This document shows positions 18,465-27,181 of a DNA stretch of 64,000 nt, one piece after another. The position numbers were made by a program, and so were the translations under genes. A model generated the notes under the pieces. The model had not been told where the DNA came from. It searched no databases and saw only the letters and a program-made list of their open reading frames with translations. The first letter of the stretch is position 1; every line of letters begins with the position of its first letter. Source of the DNA: Macrococcoides bohemicum (lineage in GTDB: Bacteria; Bacillota; Bacilli; Staphylococcales; Staphylococcaceae); assembly GCF_042658685.1 (NCBI RefSeq), contig NZ_JBHSQY010000008.1; one strand, written 5' to 3'.

Positions 18465-18995
18465 TTAGAACGGTAAATCATCATCACTGATATCAATCGG
18501 ACCAGTTGCATTTGCAAATGGATTCGTTGATGGTGCTGATGCATTAGACTGTTGTTGATTGTTGTTATTATGATTTGATTGATAATTTTGACCTTGAGAT
18601 TGTTGTCCATAATCACCTTGATCATAACTTGAATAGTCTTGACTCGGGTCATTATTTGAACGATTTTGATTTGCATTCTTCGGTTCTAAGAACTGTACTG
18701 AATCACAAATTACTTCCGTTACATATACTCTACGGCCTTCTTGATTATCATAACTACGTGATTGCAATCTGCCATCTACCCCAGCTAAACTACCTTTGTT
18801 TAAGAAGTTATTCACATTTTCTGCTTGTTTACGGAAAACGACACAGTTGATAAAATCAGCTTGTCTCTCTCCTTGAGCATTTGTAAATGTGCGATTAACT
18901 GCTAATGTAAATGTAGCTACTGACACGCCTGATGGTGTGACTCTGTATTCTGGATCTTTTGTTAAACGACCTACTAATACAACTCGGTTAAGCAA
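18465..18995 (-). CDS. ssb: Single-stranded DNA-binding protein
   Basis: The protein has 176 residues: an N-terminal OB fold (LNRVVLVGRLTKDPEYR to about residue 105), a Gln/Asn/Ser-rich linker, and the C-terminal partner-binding tip ISDDDLPF. It coats single-stranded DNA during replication and repair. The frame continues upstream to a GTG. Homology (the MLNRVVLVGR start) and a purine-rich site (GTGGGGGCG) point to the TTG at 18995 as the true start. It sits between the S6 and S18 genes, as in Bacillus and staphylococci. Confidence 0.96.
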   Translation of the reverse strand: MLNRVVLVGRLTKDPEYRVTPSGVSVATFTLAVNRTFTNAQGERQADFINCVVFRKQAENVNNFLNKGSLAGVDGRLQSRSYDNQEGRRVYVTEVICDSVQFLEPKNANQNRSNNDPSQDYSSYDQGDYGQQSQGQNYQSNHNNNNQQQSNASAPSTNPFANATGPIDISDDDLPF

Positions 18996-19019
18996 ATAAA
19001 TCGCCCCCACATGTTAGGT

Positions 19020-19310
19020 TTATTTTTCTTCTTCGCGTATAACGATATGACGGATAATGTCATCGTTGATTTTTGCTAAACGATCGAATTCGTTTGTAGC
19101 AGCATCAGTTGAGTTTACTTTAACGATTTGGTAGAAACCTTCTTTAAAATCGTTGATTTCGTAAGCTAAACGACGTTTACCCCAATCCTTTGATTCGATG
19201 ATTTCCGCTCCGTTAGAAGTAAGAATCTCTTCGAAACGCTCGATTAAAGCTTTCTTAGCATCTTCCTCAATGTTCGGACGTACGACATACATAATTTCGT
19301 ATTTTCTCAT
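19020..19310 (-). CDS. rpsF: 30S ribosomal protein S6
   Basis: This 96-residue protein begins MRKYEIMYVVRPNIEEDAKK and contains the S6 signature DWGKRRLAYEINDFKEGFY. It forms a heterodimer with S18 in the 30S subunit. The start is preceded by GGAGGTG. It is the first gene of the operon, behind a well-formed promoter and a leader that may bind the S6:S18 complex for autoregulation. Confidence 0.98.
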   Translation of the reverse strand: MRKYEIMYVVRPNIEEDAKKALIERFEEILTSNGAEIIESKDWGKRRLAYEINDFKEGFYQIVKVNSTDAATNEFDRLAKINDDIIRHIVIREEEK

Positions 19311-19321
19311 CTTTTACACCT

Positions 19322-19361
19322 CCTTATGGTCTATGCGGCTTTATTATTTAATAAAGCAAGG
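19322..19361 (-). promoter_or_regulatory. Possible S6:S18-binding leader element overlapping the rpsF ribosome site
   Basis: In the leader RNA an outer CCTT/AAGG pairing and an inner GCTTTATT/AATAAAGC stem enclose an unpaired CCGC. The AAGG arm belongs to the AAGGAGG ribosome site. The known S6:S18 motif carries a conserved unpaired CCG recognised by the protein complex. The match is structural only and has not been aligned. Confidence 0.45.
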
Positions 19362-19388
19362 AATAATTTTCATTACTCACAATAGAGA

Positions 19389-19417
19389 ATTATAGCATAG
19401 TTTACTTTTTTCATCAA
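19389..19417 (-). promoter_or_regulatory. Promoter of rpsF-ssb-rpsR
   Basis: On the minus strand TTGATG (19412-19417) and TATAAT (19389-19394) are 17 bp apart, with a TGC extension directly before the -10. The leader is about 70 nt. Confidence 0.8.
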
Positions 19418-19433
19418 TCATTTCTTTTATAAA

Positions 19434-19757
19434 TTAATGATGAACTTCATTTAATTGATAAGTCACCATTTCTTTTGAATAGAATAATTTAATATCACCG
19501 GTACGATGCAAATAAACGTATTCTTCATAATCTGTGTCATCCGGATTTATTTCATCAGTTTCGATAATGTCTAAATAGCGTATCGCCGTTTTTGGAAATG
19601 AGACTTTATTGTAAATTGAATCATTTAGTTTCACTGGTTCAGATATTGCAACTGCCTGTACTAAATAATGATATGTAACATGGTATATCGGATTTACTTT
19701 GTCTTCAGACTTAATAATAACTTTGATACAGTATATGATTCGCTTTAATGGTTGCAT
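19434..19757 (-). CDS. Hypothetical protein
   Basis: This 107-residue protein of unknown function is not recognised. It is mixed basic/acidic, with an N-terminal MQPLKRIIYCIKVIIKSED, a central Tyr-rich HVTYHYLVQ and an acidic stretch ETDEINPDDTDYEEYVYLH. No signal peptide or clear membrane helix is present. A CAGGAGC ribosome site precedes the ATG. It lies 22 bp downstream of ychF on the same strand, so it may be expressed with it. Confidence 0.6.
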   Translation of the reverse strand: MQPLKRIIYCIKVIIKSEDKVNPIYHVTYHYLVQAVAISEPVKLNDSIYNKVSFPKTAIRYLDIIETDEINPDDTDYEEYVYLHRTGDIKLFYSKEMVTYQLNEVHH

Positions 19758-19778
19758 GTTATGCTCCTGTTTGTTTGA

Positions 19779-20879
19779 TTATACATTAAATCTAAAGTGA
19801 ACAACGTCGCCATCCTGCATGATATAATCTTTTCCTTCTAAACGTACACGACCCGCCTCTTTTGCAGCAGTCATACCATTATGTTCAATTAAATCATCAT
19901 AACTTACAATTTCTGCTCTGATAAATCCACGTTCAAAGTCAGTATGAATGATTCCTGCACATTGGGGTGCAGTCATACCACGTTTAAACGTCCATGCACG
20001 CACTTCTTGTACACCAGCTGTAAAGTAAGTAGCAAGACCTAATAAGTGATATGAAGCTTTGATCAATTTATCTAACCCAGATTCTTCAATACCCAGATCT
20101 GCTAAATATTCTTTTTTATCTTCTTCATCTAATGCCGCTAACTCTTCTTCAATACGTGCACTGATAACAATTACTTGTGAACCTTCATTATCAGCATATG
20201 CTTTAATTGCTTTTACATGTTCATTTTCTTCTCCTGCTACTAAATCGTCTTCAGATACATTTGCCACATATAACATTGGCTTTGCAGTTAACAAGTGCAT
20301 ACCTTTAACAACTTTCTCTTGTTCCGGAGAGAATTCAATACTTCTTGCAGGACGTTCATTTTCTAAAGCTTCTTTAATAATTGCTAAGATTGATTCTTCA
20401 ACCATTGCATCTTTATCTTTTTGTTTTGCCATCTTCTGCACACGAGCATAGCGTTTTTCAACAGATTCTAAGTCCGCTAAGATTAACTCCATATTGATAA
20501 CTTCAATATCATCTACAGGGTTTACTTTACCTGATACGTGTGTAATATTCTCGTCTTCAAATGCACGCACTACTTGACAAATTGCGTCAACGTCACGGAT
20601 ATGAGATAAGAATTTATTTCCTAAACCTTCACCTTTAGATGCACCTTTAACGATACCAGCGATATCAGTAAATTCAAATGCTGTTGGTACTGTCTTTTTA
20701 GGTGTAACTAATTCAGTTAATTTATCTAAACGTACGTCTGGTACTTCTACGATACCAACGTTAGGGTCAATTGTAGCAAACGGATAGTTAGCTGCAAGTG
20801 CTCCTGCCTTTGTAATTGCATTAAATAATGTTGATTTTCCTACGTTTGGTAATCCTACAATTCCTGCTGTTAAAGCCAT
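19779..20879 (-). CDS. ychF: Redox-regulated ribosome-associated ATPase/GTPase YchF (OLA1 family)
   Basis: The 366-residue Obg-like P-loop protein has G1 GLPNVGKST at residues 9-17, a DIAGIVKGASKGEGLGNKFL G3-like segment, a coiled-coil insert in the middle and a C-terminal TGS domain (about 280-366). The family prefers ATP over GTP and binds ribosomes. The length is typical. It lies between the DUF951 gene and a small hypothetical gene on the same strand, as in staphylococci and Bacillus (yyaF). Confidence 0.96.
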   Translation of the reverse strand: MALTAGIVGLPNVGKSTLFNAITKAGALAANYPFATIDPNVGIVEVPDVRLDKLTELVTPKKTVPTAFEFTDIAGIVKGASKGEGLGNKFLSHIRDVDAICQVVRAFEDENITHVSGKVNPVDDIEVINMELILADLESVEKRYARVQKMAKQKDKDAMVEESILAIIKEALENERPARSIEFSPEQEKVVKGMHLLTAKPMLYVANVSEDDLVAGEENEHVKAIKAYADNEGSQVIVISARIEEELAALDEEDKKEYLADLGIEESGLDKLIKASYHLLGLATYFTAGVQEVRAWTFKRGMTAPQCAGIIHTDFERGFIRAEIVSYDDLIEHNGMTAAKEAGRVRLEGKDYIMQDGDVVHFRFNV

Positions 20880-20891
20880 AATTTCTTCTCC

Positions 20892-21083
20892 TTATTCGGC
20901 ATGTGCCGTTATCTTTTTAATTTTTTTATTGAATGCTTGTCTCGGTAGCATAATACTACGACCGCAACCTTCACATTTAATACGGATATCCGCACCTAAA
21001 CGAACTACTTTAAAAAGTTTCTCTCCACACGCATGGGGTTTCTTCATTTCAACAATTGTATTTAATTCATAATCATTTTGCAT
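20892..21083 (-). CDS. DUF951 family small zinc-finger-like protein
   Basis: This 63-residue protein begins MQNDYELNTIVEMKKPHACG and carries HACG and CEGCG, a potential zinc-binding Cys/His pair arrangement that defines DUF951. The frame extends upstream to a longer ATG. The ATG at 21083 follows an AAGGGTGATC ribosome site and overlaps the end of mscS by 11 bp. DUF951 genes commonly lie between mscS and ychF in Firmicutes. The function is unknown. Confidence 0.85.
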   Translation of the reverse strand: MQNDYELNTIVEMKKPHACGEKLFKVVRLGADIRIKCEGCGRSIMLPRQAFNKKIKKITAHAE

Positions 21084-21969
21084 TGTGATCACCCTTATTT
21101 GGTTGATTGTACATAACAACACGTGGCATAGGTACGTGAATGCCATTTTGATCTAAAAACTCTTTAATATCACCACGTAATATTCTTGAAACTTTCACAT
21201 GATTATTTGGTAAAGTTTCTGCCGACATTCTTATTTTTGTTTCTCCTGCACTAACCATTTCAACACCTAACATTTCAGGTGCTTTTACTAAATCAGCATA
21301 TTTCTCAGGTAATGTTAATAAATAGGGCTGCAATATTGATTCTATATGCGAGATATTTTCTTCACTTGATACGGAAATATCGAATATCGCAATTGAGTTA
21401 TTTACTGAGAAATTAACAATTTCATTCATTGTGCCATTAGGCAAAATCGTAAGTTCCCCTGTAAATGACTTGATACGTGTTGAGCGCAGACCGATAGATT
21501 GAACAGTGCCTTCTGCAACAGTAGTGCCTGTTGTATTTATTCTAACATAATCTCCAACATCAAATTGATTTTCAAAGATAATAAAAAAACCAGTAATAAC
21601 ATCTTTGACCAAAGTTTGTGCACCAAATCCAATGGCGATACCAGCAATACCAGCCCCCGCGATAATACTTTCGACTTTCACACCAAAGTTACTCAGTATT
21701 GTCGTTAAAACGATAAACCAAATTACATATGATGCAATATTTTGCAGTAGTTTGATTAACGTTGTGTCCCGTTTTGTTGATTGTGAAAAATTTGTTTTAC
21801 GTCTGACTCTAAAAAATTGTTCAATGAACTTATTAACAATGCGCACAATAATGACCGCTATAATAATGAGCATAATGGACCATAAAATATCAGTAGCAAT
21901 ATTCAACCACATCTTTGTATCAAAAAATATGACCTTTAATTCATTAATAATATCATTCACAACATTCAC
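21073..21969 (-). CDS. Small-conductance mechanosensitive channel (MscS family)
   Basis: The protein has about 298 residues with three membrane helices in the first 130 residues. The family signature is GAGIAGIAIGFGAQTLVKD followed by FFIIFENQFDVGDYVRI, and then a cytoplasmic beta domain. It should release solutes on hypo-osmotic shock. The first possible start is a GTG directly after the parB stop codon (TAG-GTG). A second GTG three codons on is better spaced from TAGGTGA. It overlaps the next gene, so parB-mscS-DUF951 looks transcribed together. Confidence 0.92.
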   Translation of the reverse strand: MNVVNDIINELKVIFFDTKMWLNIATDILWSIMLIIIAVIIVRIVNKFIEQFFRVRRKTNFSQSTKRDTTLIKLLQNIASYVIWFIVLTTILSNFGVKVESIIAGAGIAGIAIGFGAQTLVKDVITGFFIIFENQFDVGDYVRINTTGTTVAEGTVQSIGLRSTRIKSFTGELTILPNGTMNEIVNFSVNNSIAIFDISVSSEENISHIESILQPYLLTLPEKYADLVKAPEMLGVEMVSAGETKIRMSAETLPNNHVKVSRILRGDIKEFLDQNGIHVPMPRVVMYNQPNKGDHNAK

Positions 21970-22818
21970 CTACTGTGTATTCTCTAACAATGCAATAAGA
22001 CGATTAAACTCTTCTTCAGAAGTAAACTCAATTGCAATTTTTCCTTTTTTACGCGATTTAGAAATTTCTACTTTTGTTCCTAAATGACGTTTTAAGTTTT
22101 CTTCATGTTTCACAAGAAACACTGGTTTTTTCTTTTCTTTCTTCGGCTTAGCTTCTGTATGATTTAAATCTTTAATATATTTCTCTAGTTCACGCACACT
22201 CATTGATTCAGCGATTACTTTTTTGGCAACTGTAATCATTTCTTCTTCTGATTTTAGGCCAAGTAGTGTACGTCCGTGTCCGCCTGAAATCTTCTTCTGA
22301 TCAATTAAATCTTTAACCGCCTGTGGTAAATTCATAAGCCGCAGCATATTCGCAATATATGGTCTTGATTTACCTAATCGGTCAGCTGTTTCAGCTTGTG
22401 TTAAATTTAATTTATCCATTAGAAATTGATAGCTTTTCGCTTCCTCCAGTGGATTTAAATCTTCACGCTGTAAATTCTCTATCACTGCAAGTTCCATCAT
22501 TTGTGTATCAGTTAATTGCTTAACGATTGCCGGAATCTTTACTTTACCTGCTAATTTACTTGCTCTAAAACGTCTTTCACCTACAACAATGTCATAACCT
22601 TTCACTGACTTACGTACAACGATAGGTTGCAGTACACCATGCATCTTAATCGATTTACTTAATTCGTTCAATGCCTGCTCATCAAATTCATGACGCGGCT
22701 GATATGGATTTGGTCGTAATTCTGAAAGACTGATATCTTCTACTAATTCATCCTGTTGGTTTTCCTGGAAAAGTGCGTCTAAGCCCCTTCCTAATCCTTT
22801 ACCTAATCCTCTAGCCAT
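21970..22818 (-). CDS. parB: Chromosome partitioning protein ParB (Spo0J)
   Basis: The 282-residue ParB/Spo0J CTPase binds parS sites, spreads along origin DNA and loads SMC. Visible features are the N-terminal MARGLGKGLGRGLDAL, the ParB box LRPNPYQPR, the CTP-binding GERRFRASKLAG motif, the ENLQREDLNPLEEA motif and the helix-turn-helix LTQAETADRLGKSRPYI (about 145-161). A C-terminal dimerisation domain follows. The ATG at 22818 has GGAGGT 8 nt upstream and overlaps soj by 8 bp. A longer upstream frame is less likely. Confidence 0.96.
   Translation of the reverse strand: MARGLGKGLGRGLDALFQENQQDELVEDISLSELRPNPYQPRHEFDEQALNELSKSIKMHGVLQPIVVRKSVKGYDIVVGERRFRASKLAGKVKIPAIVKQLTDTQMMELAVIENLQREDLNPLEEAKSYQFLMDKLNLTQAETADRLGKSRPYIANMLRLMNLPQAVKDLIDQKKISGGHGRTLLGLKSEEEMITVAKKVIAESMSVRELEKYIKDLNHTEAKPKKEKKKPVFLVKHEENLKRHLGTKVEISKSRKKGKIAIEFTSEEEFNRLIALLENTQ
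22106..22121. other. parS-like site inside parB (14 of 16 positions)
   Basis: The sequence TGTTTCACAAGAAACA matches the parS consensus TGTTNCACGTGAAACA except for the central two bases (AA for GT). Both outer arms are intact. In Bacillus subtilis a parS site also lies inside spo0J. The central mismatch makes binding uncertain. Confidence 0.4.
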
Positions 22819-23572
22819 GGCGTACAACCTCCTCAGCTAAGCTCTTATAAGTCTTCGCCCCCGTTGAACGGGCATCGTACACACTGATTGGTTGTCCGTG
22901 AGATGGTGCTTCTGATAATCGTACGTTACGAGGAATAATTGTATCGTATACTTTTTCACCAAAGTGGTCTTTTACTTCTGCAATCACATCATTACCTAAA
23001 TTCGTACGTGCATCCAGCATCGTTAATAATACACCTTCAATTTCAAGCGATTGATTTAAATGACGTTGTACTAAACGAATTGTGTTAAGTAATTGACTCA
23101 AACCTTCTAGCGCATAGTATTCACATTGTACAGGGATTACGATTCCATTCGCTGCAGTAAATGAATTGATTGTCAACAAACCTAATGAAGGTGGACAATC
23201 AATGATGATATAATCAAAATCAGTTTCTAACTCTTTAAATGCATATTTTAAACGTACTTCTCTGCTCATCGCAGAAACTAACTCAATTTCAGCACCAGCT
23301 AATGCAATATTAGCTGGAATAATATATAAGTTTTCAACCGCTGTTTCCAAAACACATTTATTGATATTCACATCTTCAACAAGCATGTCGTACACTGAAT
23401 TTTCTACGTTATTTTTATCTACACCAACACCACTCGTGGCATTACCTTGAGGATCGGTATCTACTAATAAAACTTTTTTACCAAGTTCTGCTAATGCAGC
23501 ACTTAAGTTAACTGAAGTTGTCGTTTTACCAACTCCACCTTTTTGATTTGCGATGGCCAATATTTTTGTCAT
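22811..23572 (-). CDS. soj: ParA-family ATPase Soj
   Basis: This 253-residue deviant Walker ATPase is the partner of ParB and a regulator of DnaA. Motifs are the P-loop KGGVGKTTTSVNL near residues 10-22 with the signature lysine, DTDPQGNATSG, and IDCPPSLGLLT. The start at 23572 (MTKILAIANQ) follows AGGAGAG; a TTG one codon upstream is less likely. It overlaps parB by 8 bp. Staphylococcus aureus, as I recall, has no chromosomal soj, so its presence here is a difference from that genus. Confidence 0.96.
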   Translation of the reverse strand: MTKILAIANQKGGVGKTTTSVNLSAALAELGKKVLLVDTDPQGNATSGVGVDKNNVENSVYDMLVEDVNINKCVLETAVENLYIIPANIALAGAEIELVSAMSREVRLKYAFKELETDFDYIIIDCPPSLGLLTINSFTAANGIVIPVQCEYYALEGLSQLLNTIRLVQRHLNQSLEIEGVLLTMLDARTNLGNDVIAEVKDHFGEKVYDTIIPRNVRLSEAPSHGQPISVYDARSTGAKTYKSLAEEVVRHG

Positions 23573-23610
23573 CAATATTCTCTCCTACTCATGTTTTTCA
23601 TATAGTAACG

Positions 23611-23619
23611 ATTATAACA
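23611..23619 (-). promoter_or_regulatory. Extended -10 promoter of soj-parB
   Basis: TGTTATAAT on the minus strand is a perfect extended -10 (TG-n-TATAAT) about 40 bp upstream of the soj start. No good -35 is visible. Confidence 0.5.
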
Positions 23620-23654
23620 ATTTTATCGAAATTCTGCACAGACAATCCGTGAAC

Positions 23655-23686
23655 AGAAAAAAGTGGATGAAAGTATCATCCACTTT
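23655..23686 (-). terminator. Terminator overlapping the noc stop codon
   Basis: An 11-bp stem AAAGTGGATGA/TCATCCACTTT (23660-23670 with 23676-23686) is followed on the minus strand by T-rich sequence. It separates noc from soj. Confidence 0.8.
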
Positions 23687-24530
23687 ATTGATTCATATCA
23701 TTCTTAAATACTTTTATAGAAATTTCATAGAAATTTTCATACTCGGTATCTTTACGTTTTACTTTTACGCCGCTTTTCTCAACTGCTTTTAAACTTTCAC
23801 CGATTGTATTGAATGCAAGCTTTAAATCTCTCGTGAAGCCAATACGTTTAGGTTTCACATCTTCTCCACCCAACAAGCGCTTAACACGTTCTTCTGTCTG
23901 CTTCACATTTAAATTTTGGCTTTTAATAATGTCCAGCATCTTTTTTTGCCCAACTTCATCTAAAGCAAGCAATGCTCTGGCATGTCGTTCTGTAATTTGC
24001 TGCTTGCCCAATGCATCTAAAATCGGTTGAGATAAACGTAATAGTCTTAACTTATTCGCAATAAATGACTGACTTTTACCTAAACTAGTCGCAAGATCCT
24101 GTTGCGTAATACTATCTAAGTCTAATAACTTCTTATAAGCTTCCGCTTCTTCAACAGCTGATAAATTTTCACGTTGAATATTTTCGATTAAAGCAATCGC
24201 AGCAGTTTCTTTGTCATTCATCTGTTTAACAATTACTTCTGTTTCAGCAGTGCTATTGAACTTTAATGCACGAAACCTTCTCTCGCCTGCAATAATCTCA
24301 TACATACCTTCTTCAATTGGACGTACCACAATAGGTTGTAATAAACCATATGAACGAATGGATTCTGCTAATTCTTTAATCTTTTCTTCATCAAAAATTT
24401 GTCTTGGTTGATATCTGTTCGGTACAATACGTTCTACTGGGACAGTAACAACATTACCATTCTGACGCTGTACATCAACATCTTCTTCTTTATCTTTTAG
24501 TCCAAATAACTTAGAAAAGGGTTTTTTCAT
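23685..24530 (-). CDS. noc: Nucleoid occlusion protein Noc
   Basis: The 281-residue ParB-like CTPase begins MKKPFSKLFGLKDKE, the membrane-targeting amphipathic type of N-terminus found in Noc. It then has the ParB box IVPNRYQPRQIFDEE, the GERRFRALKF motif, IENIQRENLSAVEEAEA and the helix-turn-helix ITQQDLATSLGKSQSFI. It binds Noc sites over the chromosome and prevents FtsZ assembly over the nucleoid. It is distinguished from parB by this N-terminus and by lying next to rsmG (gidB), the position of noc in Bacillus. Confidence 0.94.
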   Translation of the reverse strand: MKKPFSKLFGLKDKEEDVDVQRQNGNVVTVPVERIVPNRYQPRQIFDEEKIKELAESIRSYGLLQPIVVRPIEEGMYEIIAGERRFRALKFNSTAETEVIVKQMNDKETAAIALIENIQRENLSAVEEAEAYKKLLDLDSITQQDLATSLGKSQSFIANKLRLLRLSQPILDALGKQQITERHARALLALDEVGQKKMLDIIKSQNLNVKQTEERVKRLLGGEDVKPKRIGFTRDLKLAFNTIGESLKAVEKSGVKVKRKDTEYENFYEISIKVFKNDMNQ

Positions 24531-24577
24531 ATCAATCGACTCACTTTCACTTCAAAATACGATAACAATTTAGTATC

Positions 24578-25294
24578 TTACTTTAATAAAGGCTCTTTAT
24601 TCGGTGTGCCTGGTTTGCGTGGATATTTTTTAGGTGTTTGACGTTTCTTTTCAATATCCAAAATATAACGCATACTATCTTCTTCTGGTAACGTTAAAGG
24701 ATGATTATGAATTACTTCTCCACCTAAAATTGAAATTGCAAATAAACCTTCTTCCACTTCTATTTCACCTTGTGCACCTTTTAACGCTATAAAATGACCG
24801 CCTTTTTTAACAAGAGGTAAACACAATTCGCTGAGTACTGAAAGACGAGCAACTGCGCGTGCTGTTACAACATCAAATGATTCACGGTACTCACCCTTAC
24901 CAAACGTTTCAGCACGATCATGAATAAATCGAACGTTCGTCAAACCAAGTTCAACACTTAAATGATTTAAGAAGTTGATGCGTTTATTTAATGAATCAAC
25001 GATCGTCACTTCAAGATGAGGGAACATAATTTTTAATGGTATGCTTGGAAACCCAGCACCCGCACCTACATCACAAATGGACTGAACCTTTGTAAAATCA
25101 TAATAAAAACTTGGTGTAATTGAATCAAAAAAGTGCTTTAAATATACTTCTTCTTTTTCAGTCACAGCAGTTAAATTCATTAGCTTATTCCACTCTACTA
25201 AAGTTTCATAGTAAATTGCAAATTGTTTTTGTTGTTTTTCAGTGATAGTAAAGCCTTTTTCCTGTAATTTTTGTACGAATTGCGTCTCGTTCAT
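24578..25294 (-). CDS. rsmG: 16S rRNA (guanine-527-N7)-methyltransferase
   Basis: The 238-residue SAM-dependent methyltransferase (GidB) has the nucleotide-binding motif CDVGAGAGFPSIPLKI, then VDSLNKRINFL and DVVTARAVARL. It methylates G527 of 16S rRNA; its loss in other species gives low-level streptomycin resistance. The ATG follows immediately after the mnmG stop codon (TAG-ATG), with AAGGGTGA as ribosome site inside the end of mnmG. That indicates coupled translation. Confidence 0.97.
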   Translation of the reverse strand: MNETQFVQKLQEKGFTITEKQQKQFAIYYETLVEWNKLMNLTAVTEKEEVYLKHFFDSITPSFYYDFTKVQSICDVGAGAGFPSIPLKIMFPHLEVTIVDSLNKRINFLNHLSVELGLTNVRFIHDRAETFGKGEYRESFDVVTARAVARLSVLSELCLPLVKKGGHFIALKGAQGEIEVEEGLFAISILGGEVIHNHPLTLPEEDSMRYILDIEKKRQTPKKYPRKPGTPNKEPLLK

Positions 25295-27169
25295 CTAGTT
25301 CACCCTTTTAATTTTTCCCTGTTCAATATAGACTAATAAAATTGAAATATCTGCAGGATTCACACCTGAAATTCTTGAAGCTTGCGCAATACTTAATGGT
25401 TTAACTTCTTTTAATTTCTGACGCGCTTCTGTTGCTAATGAATGAATATCATCATAATCAATATTTTCTGGAATTTTTTTGTTTTCCATACGTTTCACTT
25501 TTTCAACTTGTTGTAATGACTTTTGAATATAGCCTTCGTACTTCGTCTGGATTTCTACTTGTTCTGCGACCGCTTCATCTACTGTGACTTCATTGTCTAT
25601 GAGTGTAGCTACAGCGTTATAATCCATTTCAGGTCGACGTAATAAATCAATCGCTAAAATACCATCTTTTAAAGCAGCTCCACCACGTGAAGCAATCATT
25701 TCCTGTGTTTCTGCATTTGGTTTAATACGGGTATTTGTTAAACGTTTTATTTCCTCGGAAATAGCAGCTTTCTTTGCAATAAATTTAGCATAACGGGCTT
25801 CATCTATCAATCCTATTTCTTTACCGATTTCCGTTAAACGTAAATCAGCATTATCATGACGTAATAATAGACGATGTTCAGCACGGCTTGTAAGTAGTCG
25901 ATATGGTTCGTTTGTACCTTTCGTTACTAAGTCATCGATTAAGACCCCAATATAAGCTTCGTGACGTCCTAAAATTAATGGTTCTTGATTTAATACTTTT
26001 GCTGCAGCATTAATACCCGCCATTAAACCTTGACCCGCTGCTTCTTCATATCCACTCGTTCCGTTAATTTGTCCCGCAGTAAATAAGCCATCTATCTTTT
26101 TCGTTTCAAGTGTTGGCCATAATTGTGTTGGCACAATTGCATCATATTCAATCGCATATCCAGCACGCATCATATCTGCTTTCTCAAGACCAGGGATTGA
26201 TTGTAACATTTGAAGTTGTACGTGTTCCGGCAAGCTTGTAGATAACCCCTGAACGTAAACTTCTTTCGTATTACGTCCTTCTGGCTCTAAGAAAATTTGA
26301 TGACGAGGTTTATCATTGAAACGCACGAATTTATCTTCAATCGATGGACAATAGCGCGGACCTGTTCCTTTTATCATGCCTGAATACATTGCAGACAAAT
26401 GCAGATTATCATCTATTACTTTATGTGTTGCGGCATTTGTATATGTTAACCAGCAAGGTAACTGATCTAAGATGAATTCAGTCGTTTCGTAACTGAATGC
26501 ACGTGGTACTTCATCACCAGGCTGAATTTCAGTTTTCGAATAATCAATTGTATTGCCATTCACACGAGGTGGTGTTCCCGTTTTAAAGCGCACAATATCA
26601 AAGCCGATTTCACGTAAGTGATCTGCTAATGTGATTGATGGCATTTGGTGGTTTGGTCCTGAAGAATATTTAATATTACCTAAAATAATTTCCCCACGTA
26701 AAAAAGTACCCGTAGTAAGTACGACTGCATCAGCATAGTACGTTGTACCAATAATTGTTTCTACACCTTTAACTTTATCATCTTCAATGATTAAACGTTC
26801 AACCATACCTTGCATAATATCTAAGTTGGCGGTATTTTCTATAACATCTTTCATTTCTTGCTGATAAAGCACTTTATCTGCTTGTGCACGTAAAGCACGT
26901 ACAGCTGGTCCTTTACCTGTGTTTAACATACGCATTTGAATGTGCGTTTTGTCTATCGTTTTAGCCATTTGGCCACCTAAAGCATCAATTTCACGGACAA
27001 CAATTCCTTTTGCAGGACCACCTACCGATGGATTACATGGCATAAAAGCAACTGAGTCCAAATTAATTGTCAGCATTAAAGTCTTTGCACCTTTTCTCGC
27101 TGCAGCTAATCCCGCTTCAACACCTGCATGACCTGCACCAACAACAATTACATCATATCTTTGTTCCAA
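25295..27169 (-). CDS. mnmG: tRNA uridine-5-carboxymethylaminomethyl modification enzyme MnmG (GidA)
   Basis: This 624-residue FAD enzyme forms with MnmE the complex that modifies U34 of tRNAs reading NNA/NNG codons. The FAD-binding GAGHAGVEAGLAAARKGA is near residue 11. The GidA signatures GPAKGIVVREIDALGG and NTGKGPAVRALRAQADK are present. A C-terminal helical tail (ISGVNPADISILL) binds MnmE. It lies 12 bp after mnmE and abuts rsmG. Confidence 0.98.
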   Translation of the reverse strand: MEQRYDVIVVGAGHAGVEAGLAAARKGAKTLMLTINLDSVAFMPCNPSVGGPAKGIVVREIDALGGQMAKTIDKTHIQMRMLNTGKGPAVRALRAQADKVLYQQEMKDVIENTANLDIMQGMVERLIIEDDKVKGVETIIGTTYYADAVVLTTGTFLRGEIILGNIKYSSGPNHQMPSITLADHLREIGFDIVRFKTGTPPRVNGNTIDYSKTEIQPGDEVPRAFSYETTEFILDQLPCWLTYTNAATHKVIDDNLHLSAMYSGMIKGTGPRYCPSIEDKFVRFNDKPRHQIFLEPEGRNTKEVYVQGLSTSLPEHVQLQMLQSIPGLEKADMMRAGYAIEYDAIVPTQLWPTLETKKIDGLFTAGQINGTSGYEEAAGQGLMAGINAAAKVLNQEPLILGRHEAYIGVLIDDLVTKGTNEPYRLLTSRAEHRLLLRHDNADLRLTEIGKEIGLIDEARYAKFIAKKAAISEEIKRLTNTRIKPNAETQEMIASRGGAALKDGILAIDLLRRPEMDYNAVATLIDNEVTVDEAVAEQVEIQTKYEGYIQKSLQQVEKVKRMENKKIPENIDYDDIHSLATEARQKLKEVKPLSIAQASRISGVNPADISILLVYIEQGKIKRVN

Positions 27170-27181
27170 AATATTTCCTCC

